Assembly (NCBI GenBank): GCA_049974825.1
Contig: JBNGDJ010000085.1
Span: forward strand, 1 to 10,891
DNA length: 10,891 nucleotides
Direction: 5' to 3'
Origin: JBKHDT01 sp049974825
GTDB lineage: Bacteria > Pseudomonadota > Gammaproteobacteria > Halothiobacillales > Halothiobacillaceae
Shown here: one piece after another, positions 1-4,657 of the stretch
Position numbering within the stretch: position 1 is the first letter of the stretch
How the letters are laid out: every line of letters starts with the position of its first letter
Made by a program: the position numbers and the translations under genes
Notes under the pieces: generated by a model
What the model was told of the DNA's origin: nothing
Databases searched by the model: none
The model's input: only the letters and a program-made list of their open reading frames with translations

Positions 1-62
1 GCCTGCCCCGGGGCTGGCCGAAGCCCGTCAGACGGATGATCCGCCCTGGGCCTGAGCTTTGG

Positions 63-93
63 CTGCCGCAAGGCCGTCCCTGGCTTGCGGCAG
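63..93 (-). terminator. hairpin just downstream of the PII-like gene
   Basis: Perfect 10-bp inverted repeat, CTGCCGCAAG (63-72) and CTTGCGGCAG (84-93), with an 11-nt loop, starting 7 nt past the PII-like stop codon. No T-tract follows on the minus strand, so it is either a Rho-assisted or non-canonical terminator, or a 3'-end stabilising stem. Nothing supportable as a gene is seen in 1-62. Confidence 0.5.
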
Positions 94-100
94 GTCGCTG

Positions 101-391
101 TCAGTGAATGACCCACTGGGCATCGGACACCAGGCAGATGCCGCCGAAGCGCCGCAGGGTCGGTCGCAGCTTGTCGATAATGGACTCGACGTCCGACTCG
201 GGGCAGGCGATCAGGATATAGTGGTTGCTGAACAACCCCAGGGCTTCCTCGGCGCGTTCACCCCGGTCGCCCCGGCCGGAAACGTCCTTGATGACCGTGT
301 AGCCGGACAATGGAATTTCCTCCAGACTGTGCAGCAGCCGCTCGGATTGTTCTTCGGCAATAACGATCTCGATTCGCTTGACGGGTTTCAT
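101..391 (-). CDS. PII-like signalling protein, SbtB/CPII type
   Basis: A 96-residue protein with PII-like features: a ferredoxin-like beta-alpha-beta start (KRIEIVIAEEQSERLLHSLEE), the segment GYTVIKDVSGRGDRG (residues 30-44) that precedes a short T-loop, and a second beta-alpha-beta half ending in AQWVIH. It is shorter than classical GlnB/GlnK (112 residues), I see no GlnB-type uridylylated tyrosine in the T-loop, and it lacks the C-terminal Cys-Gly-Pro-x-Gly-Cys loop of cyanobacterial SbtB. Known relatives, cyanobacterial SbtB and carboxysome-associated CPII, bind adenine nucleotides (CPII also bicarbonate) and control or accompany inorganic-carbon uptake. It lies downstream of an sbtA gene on the same strand, which supports a regulatory role on that transporter. 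Start: ATG at 391 has GGAG 10 nt upstream. The open frame runs on to 535, but those extra 48 codons lie mostly in repeat DNA and show no PII fold. Confidence 0.85.
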   Translation of the reverse strand: MKPVKRIEIVIAEEQSERLLHSLEEIPLSGYTVIKDVSGRGDRGERAEEALGLFSNHYILIACPESDVESIIDKLRPTLRRFGGICLVSDAQWVIH

Positions 392-463
392 GACTTGAAA
401 TCTCCATTTGAGTAATTGATTCAGAGTGCGGGCCGCAATGTGGGTGCCTGCGCGCCTGAAAGC

Positions 464-618
464 CTCTGCACGTCGCCGGTCCCGGGCTTCATGCGGCAAC
501 ATGCGGGCCGGCGGGTATCCGGCCCGTGCTGTCACGATTCAGAGACTTGCGTCCTGCCCGCGGCAGGGCATCCATGCCCCAATAGGGAATCTGAAGCATT
601 CGTGCAGAGATTCCCTAA
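464..618 (+). repeat. hairpin-rich intergenic repeat, copy A (tandem with copy B)
   Basis: First of two diverged tandem units filling most of the 379-bp gap between the PII-like gene and sbtA. It starts CTCTGCAC, has the stem CGGGCCGG (504-511) / CCGGCCCG (519-526), then GATTCA, GCAGGGCATCC and GGGAATCTGAAGCATTC (585-601). It ends in a long stem: TTCGTGCAGAGATTCC (599-614) pairing with GGAAACTCTGCACGAA (619-634) with one mismatch, which runs into copy B. The same landmarks recur 156-160 bp later in copy B. No start codon with a ribosome-binding site or coding signal was seen. In the sense direction (minus) this would be leader RNA of the PII-like gene if it is co-transcribed with sbtA. Confidence 0.75.
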
Positions 619-623
619 GGAAA

Positions 624-772
624 CTCTGCACGAAGCCATCCATGGCCTCGTGCAGACACGCCCGGGCCGATACATGCTCGGCCCGGGCTCCGCAATTCAA
701 TGGCTTACGCCATTGTGCGGCAGGGCATCCGTGCCCTGCACGGGAAGGTCTGCATTTGTGCAGACCTTCCCT
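624..772 (+). repeat. hairpin-rich intergenic repeat, copy B, touching the sbtA stop codon
   Basis: Second tandem unit. It holds a chain of stems: CTGCACGAAGCCAT (626-639) / ATGGCCTCGTGCAG (642-655), one mismatch; GCCCGGGCCGA (660-670) / TCGGCCCGGGC (678-688), perfect; CAATGGC (698-704) / GCCATTG (709-715), perfect; GCAGGGCA (720-727) / TGCCCTGC (732-739), perfect; and GGGAAGGTCTGCA (742-754) / TGCAGACCTTCCC (759-771), perfect. The last stem includes the first base of the sbtA stop triplet (771-773), so it sits directly at the sbtA 3' end; no T-tract follows it on the minus strand. The arm at 626-634 can pair either leftwards with copy A or rightwards within copy B. Over 624-701 it matches copy C (2962-3039) without gaps at 61 of 78 positions by hand count. 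Confidence 0.8.
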
Positions 773-1763
773 AGCCCCAGAGGGCCGAGGTAATGGCGAA
801 GTACAGCGGAATGCCGATGATGATGTTGAACGGGAAGGTGAATCCCAGCGACATCGTGAAGTACTGCCCCGGCTTGGCCTCGGGGATGGCGTAGCGGACA
901 ACCGCCGGTACGACAATATACGAGGCACTGGCGGAGAGGATGGCAAGCAGGTAGGCATCGCCCTTGGGCAGGCCCATCACCCAGGCCAGCAGCAGGGCGA
1001 GGGTCGCGTTGATCGTCGGCATAATGACCGCGAAGCCGAACTGGAACGCCCCCAAACCCCGGGATTCGCGCAGCTGGCGTGCGACCAGCAGGCCCATCTC
1101 AAGCAGGAAGAACGCCAGGATGCCCTTGAAGATGTCCATGGTGAACGGTGCCATCGACTGAACTGCGTCCCCTGCGATGAAGCCGATGGCCAGACTGCCG
1201 ATCAGCAGCAGGTGCGCTCCGTCGGTGAATGCTTCGTGCATGACGGCCTTCATGGAAATCGGCGCGCTGGCCTCACTGGCGGTTTGGGTCGCCTGCTTCT
1301 CGCGACTGCGGACGTAGGTGGCCAGCAGCACCGCCATGATGATTGCCGGAGACTCCATCAGGACCATCGCGACGGTCATATACCCGCCGAACTCGACGCC
1401 GTTGCGGGTCAGGAATTCCTGGGCCGCGATAAAGGTGACCGCACTGATCGAGCCGTAGGTCGCGGCAATCGCGGCGGCGTCGTAGGGGTTGGTCCGGCCC
1501 TTGAGAATGAAGAAGCTGTAGGCCGGGATGACCGTGGCCATGATGATCGCCCCGCCAAGGGCCAGCACTGCGGTCAGGGACAGTCCCGTTTCCGCCAGCG
1601 CCATGCCGCCCTTCAGGCCGATCGCCATCAGCAGGTAGAGCGAGAGGAACTTGGCGATGGCCGGCGGGATTTCGAGATTCGAGCGCAGGGCGCCGGCCAG
1701 GATGCCGAAGAAGAAGAACAGGATGACCGGGTCGATCAGGTTCTGGATCAGGTTCGAGTCCAT
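771..1763 (-). CDS. sbtA: sodium-dependent bicarbonate transporter SbtA
   Basis: A 330-residue, strongly hydrophobic inner-membrane permease of the SbtA family (DUF897, Na+-dependent bicarbonate superfamily), which imports HCO3- with Na+ to feed CO2 fixation. Two inverted halves of about five helices each are visible (roughly 10-150 and 180-326), joined by a polar cytoplasmic linker (152-178, RSREKQATQTASEASAP). The pseudo-symmetric substrate-site motifs are present: GSISAVTF (104-111) and LSASASYIVVPAVVR (276-290). Length is a little below the cyanobacterial protein (about 370). Start: ATG at 1763, with GGGGAGG 7 nt upstream. The PII-like gene follows on the same strand after 379 bp of repeats, and a CbbR-like regulator is divergent. 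The first base of the stop triplet lies in a 13-bp perfect stem. Transport activity is inferred from family, not shown by sequence alone. Confidence 0.93.
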   Translation of the reverse strand: MDSNLIQNLIDPVILFFFFGILAGALRSNLEIPPAIAKFLSLYLLMAIGLKGGMALAETGLSLTAVLALGGAIIMATVIPAYSFFILKGRTNPYDAAAIAATYGSISAVTFIAAQEFLTRNGVEFGGYMTVAMVLMESPAIIMAVLLATYVRSREKQATQTASEASAPISMKAVMHEAFTDGAHLLLIGSLAIGFIAGDAVQSMAPFTMDIFKGILAFFLLEMGLLVARQLRESRGLGAFQFGFAVIMPTINATLALLLAWVMGLPKGDAYLLAILSASASYIVVPAVVRYAIPEAKPGQYFTMSLGFTFPFNIIIGIPLYFAITSALWG

Positions 1764-1790
1764 GGTCGTGCCTCCCCGGGATCAGTCTGC

Positions 1791-1811
1791 CCGACGGGCA
1801 AGGCCCGTCGG
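1791..1811 (-). promoter_or_regulatory. 9-bp perfect hairpin in the sbtA leader
   Basis: CCGACGGGC (1791-1799) and GCCCGTCGG (1803-1811) form a perfect stem with a 3-nt loop, about 28 nt upstream of the sbtA start codon and beyond its ribosome-binding site (GGGGAGG). There is no T-tract after it, so it is not a canonical attenuator. It could stabilise the transcript or modulate initiation. Which applies cannot be told from sequence. Confidence 0.35.
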
Positions 1812-1940
1812 TGGCAGTGGCGGCAGAGCAGGATGGGGTTGCTTGTGCATCGAAAATCTCCTCGGTCTTGACGTGAACACGGATTTCGCAAGCGGTTGCC
1901 AGTCGGTTCCGGCGATGGGGAGATTCTGGCGGGGGCAGGA

Positions 1941-1990
1941 GATGATTAAAAATGAATAAATATCATCAGGGTTATAGCCCTGGGGTTATG
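1941..1990. promoter_or_regulatory. AT-rich divergent control region with putative LysR-family operator
   Basis: The 265-bp gap between sbtA and the divergent lysR gene contains one markedly AT-rich stretch (1945-1976) in otherwise GC-rich DNA, where promoters would be expected. At its edge lie a direct repeat GGGTTAT (1969-1975 and 1983-1989, 14-bp period) and the imperfect palindrome CAGGG-TTATAG-CCCTG (1967-1982), which could serve as a LysR-type site. No clean -35/-10 pair was found on either strand, so start sites are not assigned. It is about 180-225 bp upstream of sbtA and 40-85 bp upstream of lysR. Confidence 0.45.
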
Positions 1991-2028
1991 CATTCCCGGC
2001 GTGATGCGCCGGGGCGGGCGGTGAAACC

Positions 2029-2937
2029 ATGATGCGGGTCACATTGCGCCAGCTGCGCTCATTCGAGGCCGTGGCTCGCCTGAGGAGCTTTTCGCGGGCG
2101 GCAGAGGAGATGCATGTCACCCAGCCGACGGTTTCCAAGCAGATCCGTCTGCTGACCGAGGAGGTCGGTCTGCCGCTGTTCGAGCAGATCGGTCGAAAGG
2201 TGTTTCTGACCCAGGCTGGCGAGGCCCTGCACGCCACCTGTGCCGAATGGCTGGAAAACTGGGGGCGTTTCGAGCAAACCATCGCCGACATCAAGGGGCT
2301 CAAGCAGGGACGCCTGCGGATTGCCACGGTGACTACCGGCAAGTACTTCATGCCGCGGGTGCTCGGGCCCTTTTACGCCGAGTATCCGGGGATCGAAATC
2401 GCGCTGGAGGTGGTCAATCGGGACCGCTTGCTGGAGCGCCTGTCACGCAATCAGGATGACCTGTACGTGATGGGCGTGCCACCGGAGGGTTGGGACATCG
2501 TGGCCGAGCCGCTGATCGAGAATCCGCTGGTGGTGATTGCGCCCCGGAACCACCCGCGGGTCAACGAGTCGGCCATTGCGCTGGACTCGCTGGCCGACGA
2601 GCGATTCCTGGTGCGCGAGCGCGGTTCGGGCACGCGCATTGCGATGGAGACGCTCGCGCAATCCTGGGGGATGAAGTTTCAATTCACCATGGAGCTGGGC
2701 AGCAACGAGGCGATCAAGCAGGCGGTGGCCGGGGGGCTTGGCCTGGCCATGCTCTCGCGCAGTGCGCTGTCGGACGACCCGGCCAAGGACGACCTGGCGG
2801 TGCTGGATGTGCAGGGCTTTCCCATCCTGCGCCAGTGGTACGTCGTGCGTCCCCGTGGCAAGCAGACCTCGGTGGTGGCCGAGACCTTCCTGTCCTTCCT
2901 GCACGCGCATATCCGCGAGATCGTGCCGGCTGCCTGA
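2029..2937 (+). CDS. LysR-family regulator, CbbR/CmpR-like
   Basis: A 302-residue LysR-type transcription factor of normal length. An N-terminal winged helix-turn-helix (about 4-63) includes FSRAAEEMHVTQPTVSKQIRLL; the periplasmic-binding-protein-like effector domain runs from about 95 to 295. The motifs RERGSGTR and LGSNEAIKQAVAGGLGLAMLSR are typical of the CbbR/CmpR branch, which controls Calvin-cycle and inorganic-carbon uptake genes in response to metabolites. Divergent placement from sbtA is the classic LysR arrangement and suggests sbtA is its target, with autoregulation likely. Start: two adjacent ATG codons at 2029 and 2032, preceded by a weak GGCGGTG; either may be used. The subfamily is judged from motifs; the effector and the regulon are inferred from the neighbours. 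Confidence 0.88.
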   Translation: MMRVTLRQLRSFEAVARLRSFSRAAEEMHVTQPTVSKQIRLLTEEVGLPLFEQIGRKVFLTQAGEALHATCAEWLENWGRFEQTIADIKGLKQGRLRIATVTTGKYFMPRVLGPFYAEYPGIEIALEVVNRDRLLERLSRNQDDLYVMGVPPEGWDIVAEPLIENPLVVIAPRNHPRVNESAIALDSLADERFLVRERGSGTRIAMETLAQSWGMKFQFTMELGSNEAIKQAVAGGLGLAMLSRSALSDDPAKDDLAVLDVQGFPILRQWYVVRPRGKQTSVVAETFLSFLHAHIREIVPAA

Positions 2938-2961
2938 GGCGTCCGGCTCCGTCTTCGAACA

Positions 2962-3039
2962 CTCTGCACAAAGTCGCCCAAGGCTTCATGCACAAACGCC
3001 CGGGCCGATGCATGCCCGGACGCTGCCCCGCGATTCAAT
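2962..3039 (+). repeat. intergenic repeat, copy C
   Basis: Fills most of the 97-bp gap between lysR and the convergent FemAB-like gene. It aligns without gaps to 624-701 (61 of 78 identical by hand count), from CTCTGCAC to GATTCAAT, and keeps the central stem CCGGGC (3000-3005) / GCCCGG (3014-3019). The stop codon of the FemAB-like gene (complement of 3035-3037) lies inside the end of the repeat, so insertion or spread of the repeat probably set that protein's C-terminus. It could also act as a bidirectional 3'-end structure between the two convergent genes. Confidence 0.75.
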
Positions 3040-4297
3040 CGCCCTCGCCCTCGCCCTCGGCCTTGTCGGGGCAGGGCGGGGTCCCGGTTTCGGTGGGCGA
3101 ACTCCATGCCGCGGGAAAGCCGTCTTCCCGGAAAGGTGCCCGCGCGACCAAGTCGGCGCAGTGCGCGTGCATCAACGCCGCCTCCCGCCTGCAGAAATCC
3201 GCTACCGCGTCCTGCAGCGGCGGGTGCTGCACCCAGTGGGCCGACCAGGTCGGGGTAGGCAAAAATCCACGCGGAATCTTGTGTTCGCCCTGGGCACCTG
3301 GCTCGAAGCGGGCCAAGCCTTCGCGGATGCAATACTCAATGCCCTGGTAGTAACAGGCCTCGAAGTGCAGGGCGTCGTAATTGGCGGCACAACCCCAGTA
3401 GCGCCCGTAAAGCGTGTCCCGGCCTCGGTAGAACAGGGCAGCCGCCACGGGGACGCCTTCCCGTTCCGCCAGCACCAGCACCACCTGACGGCCGAGCTGT
3501 TTGCCGGTTTCCCTGAAAAATTCCAGGCTGAGTGTCGGGATGCCCAGATGCTTTTCGAAAGTGTCTTGGTAAAAGCCGTGAAAGATGGCCCAGAGCGCAT
3601 CGTCCACTTCGTCGCCGTGCAGGATGCGCAGCGCAATGCCCTGATCCCGCACCCGGCGTCTCTCCTGGCGTAGGTTCTTGCGCTTTTTTGCGCTCATTTG
3701 GCCGAGAAAATCATCGAAGTCCCGATAACCGTCGTTGTACCAGTGATACTGACAGCCCATGCGCATGGCCAGTCCCTCCGCCTCCAGTGCGGCCCGATCG
3801 TTGTCGTCGGGAAACAGCCAGTGCAGGCCGGAAAGCCCCTGTTCTTCGGCCGCGGCAATGCCCTGCCGGATCAGGATGGGCTTGATGGTCGTGGCGTCCA
3901 GGCCGGGGCGAAGCAGCAGCCGCGGACCGGTGGCAGGGGTGTAGGGAACCGAGACCACCAGCTTTGGGTAATAGCGCAGGCCCATATCCGCCCAGGCGGC
4001 TTCCCAGGCGCCATCGAACACAAACTCCCCGTAGTTGTTGGTCTTGGCGTACAGCGGCATGGCGGCAAGCAGCGCGTCCTGCTCGTCTTCCATGAGCAGG
4101 TGTTGCGGAAACCAGCCATAGCGCGCGCCGAGGCAGCCGTAGCGTTCCAGCCCGCTGAGGAATGCATGACTGAGCAAGGGCTCGTCGGCACCGCCCAGCG
4201 CGTCCCAGGCGCCGGCGTCCACGGTGTCCAGCCGGTCGATGAAACGCAGCTTCAGCCGCTTTGGGAAAAGGTTGGAGTTGTTCAGAGGGTTTTCCAT
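3035..4297 (-). CDS. FemAB-like / GNAT-fold acyltransferase family protein (COG3146)
   Basis: A 420-residue cytoplasmic protein of the PF04339 type (FemAB_like, once DUF482), a family of unproven function with two GNAT-like halves related to peptidoglycan-bridge and aminoacyl transferases. Recognisable segments: WDALGGADEPLLSHAFLSGLE (31-51), PLYAKTNNYGEFVFD (81-95), MSAKKRKNLRQERRRV (201-216, the basic stretch seen in FemAB-like proteins), FYRGRDTLYGRYWG (289-302) and FEPGAQGEHKIPRGFLP (331-347). Residues 393-420 are low-complexity and end in a Glu-Gly run encoded by three copies of a 6-bp unit (3040-3057) beside repeat copy C, which supplies the stop codon. Start: ATG at 4297, with no strong Shine-Dalgarno upstream; a start a few codons inside is possible. 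It appears monocistronic, convergent with lysR. A substrate cannot be given. Confidence 0.85.
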   Translation of the reverse strand: MENPLNNSNLFPKRLKLRFIDRLDTVDAGAWDALGGADEPLLSHAFLSGLERYGCLGARYGWFPQHLLMEDEQDALLAAMPLYAKTNNYGEFVFDGAWEAAWADMGLRYYPKLVVSVPYTPATGPRLLLRPGLDATTIKPILIRQGIAAAEEQGLSGLHWLFPDDNDRAALEAEGLAMRMGCQYHWYNDGYRDFDDFLGQMSAKKRKNLRQERRRVRDQGIALRILHGDEVDDALWAIFHGFYQDTFEKHLGIPTLSLEFFRETGKQLGRQVVLVLAEREGVPVAAALFYRGRDTLYGRYWGCAANYDALHFEACYYQGIEYCIREGLARFEPGAQGEHKIPRGFLPTPTWSAHWVQHPPLQDAVADFCRREAALMHAHCADLVARAPFREDGFPAAWSSPTETGTPPCPDKAEGEGEGD

Positions 4298-4314
4298 TGC
4301 TGCGCCAACCGTGC

Positions 4315-4359
4315 CGAAAAGCCCGAGAATATCGAAAACCGGGCTTTTCGCGGTTTTTT
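4315..4359 (+). terminator. rho-independent terminator, plus-strand orientation
   Basis: CGAAAAGCCCG (4315-4325) and CGGGCTTTTCG (4340-4350) form a perfect 11-bp stem with a 14-nt loop. Three nucleotides later six T residues follow (4354-4359) on the plus strand. On the minus strand the stem has only a short T-run, within its own arm. It lies in the 5' region of the minus-strand FemAB-like gene, and the nearest plus-strand gene upstream (lysR) ends 1.4 kb away. Its job is therefore either to stop plus-strand readthrough or antisense RNA before the HD-GYP gene, or to structure the FemAB-like leader. Confidence 0.6.
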
Positions 4360-4528
4360 GCGTGAGTTCCTGAGGTTTTTTCTACGCTTGCGACAGCATG
4401 ACCCGCTGCGGGTTCTGGCCTCCCTGCCATTTTTCGGATCCTGGCCTATTCTTGGAGCTTGGACCGCAGGAATCCTTGCGATGCTCTGCTGCGAACAGGC
4501 AGGGAGCGGGCCGCCCCGAGCGTTGCAG

Positions 4529-4573
4529 CATAAGCCTGAGGATGGCTTTGTGCAGCGTTTCCCTTCGAGAATC
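4529..4573 (-). repeat. intergenic repeat fragment D, inverted relative to copies A-C
   Basis: The stretch containing GATGGCTTTGTGCAG (4541-4555) followed by CGTTTCCC and GAGAATC (to 4573) matches the reverse complement of the 595-650 segment of copies A/B with a few substitutions and one extra base. The long stem is degenerate here. It lies 85-130 bp upstream of the HD-GYP start, so it is in that gene's 5' region. Flanking limits are approximate. Confidence 0.55.
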
Positions 4574-4657
4574 GCCCGCGACGACCGCGCGTTTGTCGGG
4601 GATTCTTGAATCCGGCAATCGGCGTCACGGTGATTGCCGCCCCTGACGAGACGACCA

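Larger units (their letters stand above)
4298..4657. other. 360-bp geneless region between divergent FemAB-like and HD-GYP genes
   Basis: No convincing coding frame on either strand. It contains a plus-strand terminator (4315-4359), a second T-run (4376-4381), and a repeat fragment in opposite orientation (about 4529-4573). It must also hold promoters for the two divergent flanking genes, but I found no clear -35/-10 pairs. Confidence 0.6.

Noticed and set aside
392..535. N-terminal extension of the PII-like protein by 48 codons
   Set aside because: The extension lies largely in repeat copy A, has no PII similarity, and the ATG at 391 has its own Shine-Dalgarno.
464..772. CRISPR array or tRNA cluster in the hairpin-rich spacer
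   Set aside because: There are only two diverged units of about 155 bp with no uniform short repeats and unique spacers, and no cloverleaf or T-psi-C-like motif.
426..1871. 481-codon open frame on the plus strand across sbtA
   Set aside because: It is antisense to a clear SbtA protein; its translation is low-complexity and Arg/Gln/His-rich with no recognisable domain, as expected of a shadow frame in GC-rich DNA.
2490..3350. 286-codon plus-strand open frame overlapping the end of lysR and the FemAB-like gene
   Set aside because: It crosses two well-supported genes and a repeat, with no domain, and is Gly/Arg/Ala-rich as shadow frames are here.
4634..4657. TTG start adding 8 residues to the HD-GYP protein
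   Set aside because: ATG at 4658 is a better start codon and still precedes the first membrane helix; neither has a strong ribosome-binding site, so TTG remains possible but less likely.
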